From contig JANCRA010000001.1 in NCBI GenBank assembly GCA_024362935.1, positions 58,618,930-58,682,929 on the forward strand: a stretch of DNA of 64,000 nt, read 5' to 3'. The position numbers were made by a program, and so were the translations under genes. The stretch's first letter is position 1, and every line of letters begins with the position of its first letter. Under the pieces are notes generated by a model. That model saw only the letters and a program-made list of their open reading frames with translations, did not search any database and had not been told where the DNA came from. This document shows positions 24,598 to 37,883 of the stretch, piece after piece. The DNA comes from Setophaga petechia (lineage: Eukaryota > Chordata > Aves > Passeriformes > Parulidae).

Positions 24598-25202
24598 CAG
24601 CGAGTGGTGGTGGATGGAGTTACCTCCAGCTGGCTGCCCCTCACTGGGGATGTTCCCCAGGGCTCAGTCCTGGGACCAGTCCTGTTCCGTATCTTCATCA
24701 ACAATCCTCATGAAAGGAAGGACATTGAGAGCCTGGAGCATATCCAGGGAAGGGAGGTGGGGAAGGGTGTGGAGCACACATCTGGGGAAGAGCAGCTGAA
24801 GGAGCCTGGGGGAGCTCAGCCTGGAGAAAAGGAGGCTCTGGAGGGAACCTTCTGTCTCTCCACAACTCCCTGATGGCAGGGGTGGGTCAGGGGATCTGTT
24901 TCCAGGGAACAGGGACAGAAAGAAAACAGCCTCTAGCTCTGCCTGGGGAGGTGCTGATTGGATATTGGGGTAAATTTCTTCACTCTAAGAGCTGTCCAGC
25001 CCTGGCAGGGGCTGCACAGGGCAGTGGTGGAGGCCCCATCCCTGGAGAGGTTTAACAGACACAGTGATGTGGCTCTTGGGGAGATGGGTTATTTGACGGG
25101 TTTGGCAATGCTGGATTAATGCTTGGACCCTGTGATGTCAGAGTGAAACCCAGCGTGGTTTGACTGAGCAGTGTCTTAGAGGCCTCAACAGTTATTCTTG
25201 GA
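24598..25202 (+). mobile_element. CR1 LINE, internally deleted, plus strand
   Basis: The 5' part translates to the reverse transcriptase palm signature [20 protein letters not shown] followed by FRIFINN, which is CR1 ORF2. The frame then jumps to the CR1 3' region: a block ending GCCTGGAGAAAAGGAGGCTC, then TTGGATATTGGGGTAAATTTCTTCACT, then CATCCCTGGAGAGGTTTAA, then AATGCTGGATTAATGCTTGGA. Compared with a typical CR1 the segment between RT and the 3' region is deleted, and about 38 extra bases split the end near 25135-25172. It is a dead copy, lying right after the EREG poly(A) site in sense orientation. Confidence 0.9.
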
Positions 25203-28200
25203 GTGAGAAACCACAGTACTATTAATGATTGTATCAATGCACCTTGTCAGTCAGTTCCAATAGATAGTTTTAACTGGCACAGCTGTAGGAAGTCTCAGAG
25301 GACAGCTCCTAGTGCAGCGTATCCAACATGGACTGCATGACAGCAGCACGGATCTTGTCTCATCCATACCCTCAGGAAGGTTGTGCTGGCTGCATTTTGG
25401 ATTTCAGCAGGGAGGCACAAGCCTGATGAGTAGCACAGTAGCACAAGCTGATGAGCCTCTGCAGCTGAGCACATGAACATGTGGCAGCTCAGGGTGTGAG
25501 TGTAGCTACAGCAGGACACCTGCTTTGGAACCAGCACAAATCCTCCCCACAGAGTTATTGCCACAGCATCCGTTGTACAGCTTGGAGCAGGGCAAGGAAA
25601 ATTTTTGAGTTTGGCCATAAATATTTTGTTGGCCTAAAATAGTGATCAAGTAGCCTGCTGAGGTTTAGCTGAACCCCAGGTGTTGGCTCTCTGTGAACAG
25701 GAAGGATTCTTGCAGCACCTGAATCATCCCTGCTAATCTCATCCCTTCTCACACTTTCAGAAGATGTGAGAAAAAGCCCAACCTTTATGTCATTCCTGGT
25801 CGCTGCCTGACATCCGGGCAGGCTGCTTTGCTGGGTGTGAGATGGGTGATCCCTTGGCTTGTGCAACAGTGGGTTATCCTGTAGGGATTATGCTCGCCCT
25901 GCTGAGTCTGTGCAAGTAGCCTGTGGCTACCTTCTGCCACCTCCTGAGGTGACCTAAGTACTCATTGTTGGTGGTGCTACAGGGCTGTCTTGTCCCAGCC
26001 CAGTCCAGGTCAGTCAGTGGTTGAGTTTGGTTGGTGCAAAGTTTTCCCTGCTCCTTCTAGACCCTCAGCATTGAACTAGAAGAGGATTGTTGGTCATTCC
26101 CAGCTAACTGGGTTAACTCACAGGGCCCTCATTAGCTGCCCTTCAGCTTTTCACTTCCTCTCTCCTTCTCCTGTAATCCGGTTGTGACACAGGAACCTGT
26201 TCTGCTGCCTAACTGGTGACAGCAAATGGCAATCCCAGCCACAGCCTCGTTGTTACACAGCCTTTCCCAGTGGGAAGATGCAGCAAAAATCGATTCTTGG
26301 AACCTCCTTCCATTCTTGCTGTGACCCAATTAGGATATGTGGTGACACATCCTTTCCCCCTGAGGCTTCCCTGTCTGCCTGTGAACTACTCTGGCCTGTC
26401 CCTGTTTATACTCCAGAAACTTTTCCTGGGCTCCTGGAGAGGCTCAGCCCAGAGGCCTGGCCCCCAAACACTGATCTTTTTGCTCCTCTGCTCCAGCTGG
26501 CAGGAGAATCCCAGAAGGGGACCTGAGCAGCCCCTGGAGCTGCAAATCAATCTTTCTCAAACGCGCACACCCCTTGCTGCTCTTGCAGAAGGTTACAAGT
26601 GCTGTACCAGCAGCAGCCTGGTATTTATTGTGCCCTACACTTTGGGTCAGACACATCTAACAAGAGCAGTCCAATTTCAGGCCTGTGCAAGATTTGTTTG
26701 GAGTTTTTTATCTGTCTTGACTTTCAGCTGACTGTCCTGATCTGGCTTCTCCACCTATCCTGTTGCTCATCCGACTCCCAACCCATAGCAGCCCTTCCAG
26801 CACCTGTGTTTTTCTCACTCCCGCACATGATTGAGAAACTGCAGAACTTAGGGCCACATACCAGCCTGCCACCTCAACAGCTTGTGCTGGCTGGACGGAG
26901 ATTGCCGGTCCAGCAACCGCACAGCTGGGTCCTGGGGACACACCCCAAATAATTTGCCTCTGAGAATGAACCTCCCTCATTCTTTCCATGGTTTCTGCTG
27001 GCACCACCTCTGTCCCTCTGGTGCAGCTCTTCCTCACCTGCACCACCCACTGTCAGAGTCACCTTTGGCTGCCTCTTTCCTGCGGTGAGAGCACCTGTGG
27101 TGTGTCTCCCGGGTGGCCCTGCCAAAGCCTTCCTGACACAATGGCTTTGCCTGCTGCATGAGTATTACAAGCCAGGCCAGTTTTCCCCTGCCTGTGACAA
27201 ACTAATTCACAGCACAGAGAGTGTGGGACTGGGGAAAGGGACTAGAGGCTGGTGCTGGAGAAACCCAGCTGATGACCTGTCATCACACAGGTGGGTGACA
27301 GGTGGCCATCAGCCTGTTCTCAGGGTCACCACCAAGTCACCCACTGTGCAGGGTTTCTGCCCAGGACATTTGTGCTGGCAGGACTGAGCAACCACAGCTC
27401 CCATAGCTGCAGCGGTGCTGCATTTGACATCTCCCATCCTTTTCAAACCTGTCTCATCCCAGATTTGCCCTCTTGGTAACCCTGCCCTGGGATTCCTGCC
27501 CACAGGACTGTATGTTTTTCTGAAACTCAATCCAGCCTCTTGGGATTCAGGCAAATGCCAGCTGATGCTTGTTTTCAGGCCTTGGGCTGTCTGACCTAGA
27601 AAGCAACAGCAGCAACTCCTTCCTGGTGTCCTGTGGAAGGATTGTGCTCATGTGAAGGTTCACTGTAAACCCTCCAAAATGCTCTGGCTTCGTGCAGATG
27701 TCACTGGTGTTGCTTCCCCTGGTCACCATATGGCTGACTTGTTTTAAGAGGGCATTAGAAGAAAGACCTTTCCAAAAGCAGCCACCAACCACAGAACTGC
27801 AGAGATCGAGGTGTGAGTCCTCACAGCAACATAAGCTACCACCACCTCATCACTTCTTGAGAGACAAACGCTTGCAGTGCCTGTGCCGTGCCGAGGCACC
27901 AGAGGTGGAACTGCCATTGGCACGGTGTCTCTGGCTGCTCGAGCGTTCCAAATCCCCCCCTGCAGGGCTCTGTGCAGCTGCAGCCCACGGGACAGAGCTG
28001 TGCTCAGCTTCAGAGCCGAGCCTGCTGCCTCCAAGGCTGCTGCCCTGGCGTGCCTGCCGTCTTGGGCAATCCCTCAGCGGCTCTCCTGGGAGTGCGTCAG
28101 CCGCGGAGCTCAGGAAGCCTGGCTGAGTGTCCCGCTTACATCACACAGGCGGGGGGCGCTCGGACAAATGGTCCTTGTCCCTGCTGAGGCAAGCCTGGGA

Positions 28201-29500
28201 TTGCACAGCGCATCTGGCACCTCGTCCCGGGGCTGCTCGTGAGAAGGGCAGGGATGGGGCTCAGGGAGGAGAGAGGAGCTTAAGTGGGCTGGGAAGACTC
28301 ACGGGTCATGTACTCATCGCATATCTGACCTGGGTCAGTGGCAGTCATCCTTTGTGTCTGCGCTGAAGGAAGGATAGGTGGATAGACCAATGAACGGATG
28401 GGAGAAGGGAAGAAAGGATGGACGTAAGGAAGGATAGATGGAAGGTGTTTCATCAGTAAATGTAGAACTTTAGTCTTGCACAAATAGACATCATTATTTT
28501 AATAAAGCCAGTGCTGAACCTAAATTACCCCAACACTCCCATGATATAATCCCATCCTATATGATTAAAAGATTTCCCAGCAAACTTGGAGATTAAGAAA
28601 ACTGATCAAAAAATATTGAGAAATCTCTGTGCCCTACCCTGATGGCTGCTAGTCTGATCCTTCTGACCCAGTCACCAGAGAGCTTCAGCCTCTTGATAGG
28701 AAAATCTAGCTAGAATTTAGGAAATGAGATACAGTAGTGAACAGACACCAGGCACAATTTGGAACCCCCATTTGTCCATGGACATTTGTTCCCAATGGTC
28801 CTGTGACAGTGGCTCTTTCTGGTCTGGTTTGTTGGGCTGGTTATTGATGCCCTTCATTATAATGGGAAGCTGGGGAAGTTGGAAAAGCCACATGAAGAGG
28901 AAGAGACATTGGTTCAGTTGCCTTTCCCAGAGCTGCTGGCATTTGTGCAGTACAGGGAAATGGAGGCTAAATTTAGGAGAGAAAACTGGCTGATGGGAGT
29001 GGATATCCGGATTCACACAACAACAGGGGAATAAGCCTTCAGGTCTCTGGTGAGAGGGGGACAATGGAAACCTGAATGAGGAGTTGCAGTAAGAGGACAG
29101 AAAATCAAAGAATAGAGTTGCAGTGAGAGCAAGAAAGGATGGTGAGGGTTTTGACAGCAAAAAGGATACAGAAGTCAAGTCTGGAGGAACCAGGACTCAG
29201 TACCTCACAAAATCAGAGCACCTGTGACCTCCCAAACACATGGAGCTCACTGGGGGTCAGCCCCTCCAGCCCCTGGGAATGCTCATCAGGAGGAGAGGAG
29301 CATTTAAAGAGGGAAGGGTAAATATCAGAAAACAGACTAGTAATCAGATTAAGGGTTGTTTCTTCTCCCAGCACATTCACCTATTTATTTAGATTTCCTT
29401 TCTGCTGTGATAACTGAGCTTGGGTATTTCATTCCAGCTGCTTCATCACTGGTCAAAGCTTGTTGTTTTTTTCCCAACTCGGCCAGGTTGTTTTGTTTCA
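25203..29500. other. EREG-AREG intergenic, first part
   Basis: No gene recognised. A locally CpG-enriched patch lies at about 27880-28250 with overlapping open frames of up to 144 codons that resemble no family I know. A degenerate GGAT/GGAA simple repeat lies at 28360-28446. Confidence 0.55.
28360..28446. repeat. Degenerate GGAT/GGAA microsatellite
   Basis: An imperfect tetranucleotide array in which GGAT, GGAA and GATG units recur, with point changes throughout. It could bind ETS factors through its GGAA units, but that is speculative. Confidence 0.75.
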
Positions 29501-29544
29501 GTGAATTCGTATCAAACAGACGAGGAAAAAAATCCTGTCCATCA

Positions 29545-29720
29545 GTTGGTATTCCTGACAGGTTCGGCGTCCCGTGGCATTCCTAGCGCTGCTTTCGTTC
29601 CCATCTAGTGGCCACCTGGAAGATTACACCCCCGGATCCCCGGCTCTTGGCAGGAGCGTCATCCCATGCTGGCAGCCGTGGGGCTCGGGCACCGGGACGG
29701 AGGAGGGTGGGAGCACAGCC
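29545..29720. promoter_or_regulatory. CpG-enriched patch with a CTCF-like motif, minus strand
   Basis: Within an AT-rich intergenic region this patch is CpG-enriched. At 29601-29611 the minus strand reads CCACTAGATGG, matching the core of the CTCF consensus, with twelve of fourteen positions fitting when flanks are included. It lies 5 kb past EREG and 9 kb before AREG, so an insulator or loop anchor is possible. This is a motif reading only. Confidence 0.35.
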
Positions 29721-29892
29721 TCCCTGCCTTGTTTATGGCAGGCCATGGGGAGTAAGCTGGGAAATTTCGTGGAGAAAAGCAGTGGTTTATGCCCATTCTA
29801 AAAAAGGCAGAGAACGTTCTGAGCTTAGGAATACTGATATTTTTGTGTGCATCCAAAAAAGGGTGGAAATCATGGAAATTGTGGTGGAAATT

Positions 29893-29914
29893 ATTTGCAT
29901 TTTCTTAATGCAAA
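29893..29914. promoter_or_regulatory. Inverted octamer-like pair
   Basis: A perfect eight-base inverted repeat, TTTGCATT at 29894-29901 and AATGCAAA at 29907-29914, with a five-base spacer. It contains a perfect octamer ATTTGCAT (29893-29900) as bound by POU factors. Function is unknown. Confidence 0.3.
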
Positions 29915-32900
29915 ATTTGGAGCACCACCACCCCCAACATGGATAAAATAATAATGTTTCTAGCATAATGCCCTGATTTGGATTAGAAATGGAAGCCGGA
30001 AAACCACACTTCCCAAAGGGGCACATGCATGGCCTTGGTCAGTCCTGATCTTAAATGCAGAGTTTCTTTGGAAAGTTGTCACCTGTCCCTTGAGTGATTA
30101 GGCACTAATGCAAGACTCAGTTTACTGACATTTATGGCAAAGTGTCCCTATCTTTGCAAACCAAAGGTGAGCATCAGCTGTCTCAGAGCTGTGCAGCCAC
30201 CGAGAGCGTTTATCAACCTCATCCCTGACTTCTGCAGGAGCCCTGAGCTCAGCCTGCCTTTGGCAGAGGCTGGAAGCCATGCCAAGCTCTGTGATGGATT
30301 TTATTCACCCCACAGCCACCCTTTCCTGCAAATTCATCACTTCCCAAAGGAGCTGCTGAGGCTCATGGTCTGAGAATGCAGGAGTCACCACCATGCCCTG
30401 CCAGGGTTTGGGCAGTGAGCTCAGCCAGCCCTGACACACTGAGCCCACCGATGGACACCTGGATCTCTGACTGCCTCGGCACTTATCTGGCACTTGTAGT
30501 GGCAAGGAAATGCAGCTTGTGTCTCTCCTGGCATGGGCTTTGACCCGGCTCAGAGAAGGCTGGCCTCTCCTCTCTGATGCTTTGTCTGTCTGTCTCCTTT
30601 GCAGGTTTCTGCCCCTGGCACAGCATGGAGTCACCACGTCCAGCAGCAGAGGTCAGGGGCTGGGGAGAAGCTGCCTTTGTGTTCCACTTGCCACACCAGA
30701 GGTCTGGGATGGCCAGGTGGGAACCAGCCAGTCTAGCAGTGCCACAGAGCACAGCAGCAGTGAGGTGGGTACAGCCCACAGGCACAGTCCTTCAGGCTGA
30801 AAAACCTCTGAGAGCCTGCGCTGGCCTCTGAGGAAGGGCTGCAGGGATACCCCCGGGCTATGGGCACAGGCATGCTAGGAGGATAAGGACCCTGTGCTCG
30901 GCAGTGGGGCTGGGACAGAGCCAGCAGGAAAATCCCTTTTGTGGAGGCATTTTAAGATTGAGCACAAGGCTGCTTTTTGAAGGCCAAGAGAGCCCTCAGC
31001 AGCTCTCCTCCTCTCAATTTCTTCCAAACCAAAGTGTTTACTTCCTCTGTGGCTTCACATGTAGTGCCTAACACCTGTGAAATGAAGAATTTGCCATTCA
31101 CAGGGGTCAGGATAATTGAAATGTGATTCTTATGTTGTCACTATAGGACCACTTCTGAATTTTCATACAGTCTTATGCATTTTTTTCAGTTCAGCTCCTT
31201 TTAAGTGTTTTTTTATTTTATTTGCCACCTCTCTGCTAATGGGAGGGAAAAATGGCTGTCTAGCTGCAATGCTTATTTTGTGCATGTTAAGATAAAACGT
31301 CTTTAAATCCTGGGCTCTGTTCCAGAGGGGCAGAATGTGCCTCCTGCAGTCGGGCTTGGGCGGACCCAAACATGCCAGGATGGCATCATGGCGTGCCAGT
31401 GTAACCTGGGCCCTGTCCAAGGCCTTCAAGAATAGGGTTTTTCCTGCATGGAGGCAAACCCACCTATAGGAGGAAATGAGCCTGTGCCTAGGAAACCTCC
31501 TTGGCAGCATGAGTGTGCAATCTTTATGCAAATGAGCCCTTACTCACGCGGTGTCTCAGCAGCCCCATCCTGGGAACACGCTGGCCTCACGCTGCCAGGA
31601 CACACGTGACACCCAGGCGAGGTGGGCACCAGGTGACACATGGAGAAGGGGGCACCAGGTTCTCTCCCTGCTCAGGTTCTGCTGACAAAGGGAAGCAGTT
31701 TCCAAAGCCCTCACTGAGCTGCCATGAACACTCCAGCTGCCAGGTCTGACTGATTCCAGCAGCACCTTTCTCCTTTGCCAAGTTTCATGCCCCTCTGCTG
31801 GCACCCTGGCACGGTTCAAGGCAGCTGGAGTCACGAGGGTGCAGCACTGGCAAACACAGGCACCAGCAGCAAACAATGGGATTTCCAAGGGAGCATAACT
31901 AACATGCCTGTGAAATGGAGTGTTCTCCTGAGCTTCTTTGCTTGCTCATGGCCTGTGAAAAAAAATCAAAATCCAGAGTGATCTACGTAATCCTTGTTGT
32001 GCGTAGGAAGCCTTGCCTGGGCTTTGTGCTAGGGAAAAAACTTAGCTATGGCAAAGGTGAGAGGAAAGGAGTTGCTAATTGCTGTAGGCTTCTCCTGTGA
32101 TTCATTCTTTCTCCACATACCAAATGACTTCAAATAGGTGAAAAAAATTCACCACCTGATGCACCCAGTTGGAAGGCACTAGGAAGATCTCAAAGCAAAA
32201 AGGCTAAGACTGAAGCTGCACTTCCAGGAGAAAATTCCCAAACAATCCTCACATGTCCTTTATCTCTCTGCTGCTCTGGACACAACTGGAAATAATGTGC
32301 AATGTAGGGGGAAAACATCACAGTCTCTGTCATGTGCTCCCAGTCCTTACGTGAGATTTATTCCCCAAAACAGGCAGTACTCTATAATTTGCTCACAGGG
32401 TCTGTGCTCTCAAATGAGCTGTGATAGACATCTCCCAGGTGACTTCATACCCCAAGGTGAGGAAAGGGACGTAACAAACTCAGTCAGAATCCCTGCTGCA
32501 GCTCCCATCAGCATCAACATGCTTTTAGTCAGCCAGACTTCCATGGCCAAGACTGTTAAAGGCAGGCCCAGGTTGTTGCCACTCCATCTCTACCACCACA
32601 CAGTGGCAGTTTGCTTTGGGGAGGCTTCTCTTAATTTGAAAGTTTGTGCTCTGGCTCTTTTTCAGCTCAGTGTCTAAGACACTAGGCCAGACCACCATTA
32701 TTTTCCCAAGTATAGGCATCATTTTTCCAGCAGCCACCCTGCCTACATAACTACACTTGGTCTCCAAGTCAGTGCATCCTGGGATTGAGCTGGGAGACCT
32801 CCAAACTCAATGAACAGTTGTCACACAGCTTCTGCTACCTTGAGCACACTTCACATTTTAACATGTTTTTCTCTTCTCTTTAGAATGAGGACCTCTTGAG

Positions 32901-35900
32901 CCCTTGCAGAGTAATTTAGTGGTTCCATGCACCTTTGGGAGGTGCTGAGCTGGGTGCTCACCTCTGCCAGGCACTGTTCTGGGCTGCAAGATGGAGATGT
33001 TAGAGAGATGACTGGATGATTTTGCTCATCTAACAATGGTGTGGTAAGCTGAATATGTAAAATAATGTGCACTGCAGGTGGAGCACTATCATTCTGAAGG
33101 TGAAGGGCTACAGTAATGTTGTCAGGTAAATGAGTGTAGGCACAGGCCACAGCAGCTGAGCCTCTGTGTCCTTAGAGATTCCTATCTAAAGCACCTTCCC
33201 CCTTCTGTCCAGGGGTGCCAGCAGGGTGGCTTTGCCCTGGGGTACCACTGGGGAGCCTGGCTTGGGCTGCACGTGGGGATAGCCACGAGCCTGCCCTCTT
33301 CAGAGAGTCCTGGGACAATTCCTGCCAATTGCCTCAGGGGAAATAGAAGAAAGGGCAGCAATTTTCAGGGCAGCATGGCAGGATGTGGTATTTTAGAGAG
33401 GAGGATTGCTAGCTGAGGGGCAGCTCCTCATTCTAGTGTAAATCCAGTATTGCCTCACTCATGTCTCGGCTTCAGGCCCTTAAAATTACTGCTGGGGTCA
33501 GGATGTGCCCCCGAGCATTTACAGGCTGAGCTATTGCACAAAAACGAGTGGGTGAGTGCTGGAGGATGTGTTTGGTCAAAGGAGAGCTGTTCAGTGCACA
33601 CTGTGTGAAAAACAGAGCAGCTGAAGCCCAGGACAGTGTGCTAACAGCAGACAACTTCCCAAAAATCTTCCTAGCAGGCATCAGGATGGCTGTCCTGGGC
33701 CGGCTTGCAGCACCCCTGAAGCAAAACCACGCTGGGCATGTCCTGCTGAACTCTGCCTAGTGCCAGTGAGAGGCAGTGACTGCAGCCACAGCATGGCACA
33801 GGGCATTTCTCAAATGATCAGGCTGTGCTCCCCACTGCCTGCCTTTCAGGAAAGCCTGTGGAAAGCAAGTGTAAAGGCCCACTGCTGTCATTTGGTAGCA
33901 TCACACTCCTTAGCACTGCTTTGTGTTTCATCAGATTAAGCAGGGGTGCTCTGGGTCCCTGGAGTTGATGTTGTCTGCCTGATTTTCAGGAGGGACCTGA
34001 AAAAGGCACCATTTTTCCATTTGTGTTGATATAAGTGACAGAAAATTCCACAAAATCTTGTCATCACAGGGCCAGCAGATTCTGTTCTTTTTGTTTTTTC
34101 TTCTTAGACATGCTCCAAAAGACATGCTCAAATGTGAAGGAAAATACAGAGCACTGGGCAGACTTTCCTGGGAGAACAGTGCATAAATTTTTCCCTTTCT
34201 GGACATGTTTTGCGACCCCTGAATCAGTCAGGTCTCCAGGGAAGGAGGGGAGCACAGGGGAGCACAGGGAGAAGTCACCATCTTAGAAAAAGGATTCTTT
34301 GTTGAGGGCTTTCTCAGCAGGGAGGCACAGCCACCTCAACACCTGCATGTCTCAGGGGCCAACAAACTCCACCAATATCTGGAAAGGCAATATCCAGGCC
34401 TTTCCCTCCCTTCCTCCCCAACATCCTGGCTATGCACTTGCATGCTCTTTATTAGAGCAATCTTGATTTACATCAGCAGGAACTGGAGTCACACATGCCT
34501 CACTTCAAAGCTCCCTCCCTGCCTGTGAGGGAGCTGCTGATAGCAGCAGATAGTGGTGTCTGCAGCTCACAAGTGAAGTGAAAGTCTGGTGAGCTTCCCA
34601 GACAGACACCACTCTGGTTTGAGTAATTACCCTTTTCCACCTGTTCTCAGCTGGATGGATGAGAAAGGATAACTCATGTTCAAACACCAGGTCAGCTCTG
34701 CCTGCCCCTGCAAAATAAACATTTGATGTCAGTGAAGAACATTAATGGGATGGTATTTCAGGTACTCCCTTTCCCTTCACGCATTTCTTGGGGGTTTTAT
34801 CAAAAGTAAAGAGAGTGAATAAGATCCCAGCAGGCACTCAGACTCTCCGGGAAGCAATGATGTGCCAAGGACAAGGCCCAGCAGCTGTCAGCATGGGTGG
34901 CACTGCTCTTCCACAAGCCCATGCCTATGCCCTGGATGATCATGGCACAGCTGGGAAGTGATGGCTGTGTGCTGGCACCCCCTGTTCCACAAACAAGGAC
35001 AGAGATCCAAGGGACAAAGAGATATCACCACCAATGTCACCTGCACTGGGCACTGCCAGGTGCTGTCTGAGCCCAGTCTGTGCTGAAAGTTTTCAAAATG
35101 ATTGTCAAGGCCCAGGGAAGACTGGCCAAGCTCCATCTTGTCTCACTTCACTGCCGGCCTATGGAAAACCAGGTCTGGCTCAGGGCAGGTGCCAAGAGCT
35201 GTGCTGAACATGCAGCCCCTTGCATAGATTCCCTGCTCATCTGTAAGCTGCATCCATTGAGACTCACCAGCCTTTGGAGCATCTCCCTGTCCCCTGGGAC
35301 CAGCCCCATGGAACAGCCAGGGCAAGGACTCTCTGAGCAGCAGCTCCAGCCTGGGTGTCCTGCCAGAGAACCCCGGGTGCTGCCGGGAGCGAGCGGTGGC
35401 TCAGTAGGTGGCACTCTGCATCCACAGGGAACCAGCACCTTCCCGAAGGGGAGCCCTGCCCTTGCAGCCCCAGCAACTCGGCCCCAGGCCCTGCTGCAGT
35501 GGGGCAGCCCAGGGGGCTGAGCCTTGCAGCCCCCTCAAGGCTTCTCCTCTTTGCACCATGCCTGGGGATACTTTCTGGAAGTTCATCCTGGGGACAGAAT
35601 CCAAATGTCCTTCCAGCCCTGGAAGAGAGCAGTGGACAGGTTTAGTGCCTTTTCCCTCACAGCACACAGAAAAGCTGGGGCTTGTGGCAGATCCCATACA
35701 GAATGTCCTGAAATGTGTGGCCTCTGGAGGGTGTTCTCTCCAAGAAACAGCCTAGCAGGGCTTGGCCAGGCGCTTGCCATTTGGGAAGAGCTCCCCTGAT
35801 GTCCCTACCAGAACCTCTCTATGAGTAACTGGGTGCCCATCACCGTCTTTCTGGACTCTGAGGAGTTGTGCACTTTCTGGACTCTGAGGAGTTGTGCTGG

Positions 35901-37285
35901 TTGATGCCAGGCTGCCCCTTCTTCTTCAAGGTCACAGGGAGGACTAGCAGGAGGAAGCTGATGAAATGACCAATTCAAAGCATGGCAAGCCAAATTCCTG
36001 GCTGCTGGCGGTCAGTGAGATGGAGCTATCAGCTGGAGACTAGAGAAGAGAGGAAACACGGTGAGTCAGCTCCTGGATATGCAGTGTTTGGTCTCTAAAC
36101 AGAGCAGGTAACACGGGCAATTGCACTTGGGATGGGACATGCAACCTTTCCCCCCCGCTAAGCCTCCTCCAATTGTTCAGCAGTTTGCCAAGTGCAGCAA
36201 ACGGGACAGGAGTGTTCAGTGCTCAGTATATTTCTCAGAACAGACTGGACTTAAAAAATCATTTAATGTTTCCAGTGAATCTCTGATTTAAAAAAAATGG
36301 GAGAAATATTTTGTTTTAACAGCTGAAGAAAAGAAAATTTGTGAGGGAAGCTGTGGTGCCTGGCTGAGGAAGCCAGCCTTGAGCAGAGCAGGAGGGAGGA
36401 AGAGAGGGAGGATTCCTGGCTGACAAACTTTGCTTTGGCCATTCTCAAATCAACAACCCCATGTTTCAGCAGAAGAGACCCCAAACCCCAAAGGTCTCTG
36501 CCTCTGGAGAAACTCCTCTCACATGCAAATGGTCTCTGTGAACTCCAGGCACTGACTTACAGAGGTCTTGCAGGAAGGGAACTCCAGTCCAAGGGGGAAA
36601 AGAGGAGCCCTGCGAAGCCCCTGGCTGTCCCCCAAATAGCCCAGGACCTGCTTGTTGACTGCCTGGAGAGCTCTCTGACATGGGGTTGCAGTGATGAGTA
36701 GGATTTGCCTTTTCTCTGCTGTCCCTCTGAGGACAGGCAGCAAAGGGGAAACATGACAAAACCCCCAGAAGTAAAGGTGTCAGCTCCTGCCAGCTGTTTC
36801 AGACAGTTTCAATTGCACATAAGGGCTGTCGAAGGTTTGCTGGAGCTATCTATGTCAGCATAACATCTGAGTGACTGATTCAGCATCTTCTTTTCCAGAC
36901 CTCTTGGGCATTGCCTCTCAGGATTGGCATGACATGGCAAAAACACCAGGAGCCACATATCATGTGTGCCCGTGGAAGAAGGGAGAAGGTTCAATGATTG
37001 AACCACTTGGAGCCCTGCCACCTCGAGCAAAGGCTCCATCAGCTTCCTGAGCCGTTAGTAACATGCTGTCTTCTTTCAGTTAAAAGGTCCAGATCCTCCT
37101 TTCCCAGTGGAGCATTGCCACCAGCTGCCCTCCTAGCCTGCTGTGCTGTGGGACCGGAGCAGAGGGATACCAGTCCCTTCATCCTGGACCCTCTGGGCTT
37201 CTCTGGGTTCTCATGCTGTCCCAGTTCTTCTTTCAAAGCAGCAGCTCCCTCTACAACTACCTGAAAGAAGGTCGTAGTGATGTGG
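29915..37285. other. EREG-AREG intergenic, second part
   Basis: No gene recognised. A second CTCF-like core, CCAGCAGAGGG on the minus strand, lies at 31791-31801. A 26-bp tandem duplication lies at 35848-35897. Open frames, including one of 146 codons at 35080-35520, lack splice context and family resemblance. Confidence 0.55.
35848..35897. repeat. 26-bp tandem duplication
   Basis: The unit TTTCTGGACTCTGAGGAGTT plus six bases occurs at 35848-35873 and again at 35874-35897, identical over the 24 bases compared. It is a local tandem duplication in intergenic DNA. Confidence 0.92.
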
Positions 37286-37309
37286 AGCACCCGGTCTCTT
37301 CTGCTGTGC

Positions 37310-37592
37310 CTGCAGTGAGAGTATGAGAGGAAATGGCCTTAAGAGGAGACAAGGGAGACTCGGAATAGATACTAGAAAAATGCTTTGCGCTGTTTGGGTG
37401 CTCAGGCACTGGAATAGGTTGCCCAGGGATGTGGTGGACTCACCATCTCTGGAGGTGTTCAAGAAGCATCTGGATCTGGTGCTGGGTGATGTGGTTCAGT
37501 TGTTTAGGGGTTACAGTGGCAGTGCTGCGTTGAGGTTGGACTTGGTGGTCTTACAAGTGTCTTCCAACCTTGGTAATTCTGGGATTCTTCAG
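37310..37592 (+). mobile_element. CR1 LINE 3'-end fragment, plus strand
   Basis: The segment carries the CR1 3' region in order: AGGAAATGGCC, the GATACTAGAAAAATG block, GGAATAGGTTGCCCAGGGA, CATCTCTGGAGGTGTTCAA, GAGGTTGGACTTGGTGGTCTT and a CTTCCAACCTTGGTAATTCT terminus. It is heavily 5'-truncated and has no coding remnant. It lies about 0.7 kb upstream of the AREG start codon. Confidence 0.92.
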
Positions 37593-37883
37593 CAGGTGCC
37601 ACAACCGCTCGTAGAGGTGGCCGTGAGGAGGTGGCCTCCGGGGAGCTCTCCGAGGCAGCCGTGAGTAGCAGTGCCCCCGAGGAGCACATTTGTCCCTGCC
37701 CGGTGGGTGCCACTGCTTACTCAGCCCTTACTCATCTCTGCTCGGGGAGACGTAGCCAGCGAGGCGAGGAGGGGGTTGATGACCGGGTTTATCGCTGGAA
37801 AACACTCCTGTGGGAGATGCGAGGAGAGCAAGGAGCAGACAGGTGTGTCCGCAATAACCCGGCGCGCTCCCGACTCGCGGGAT

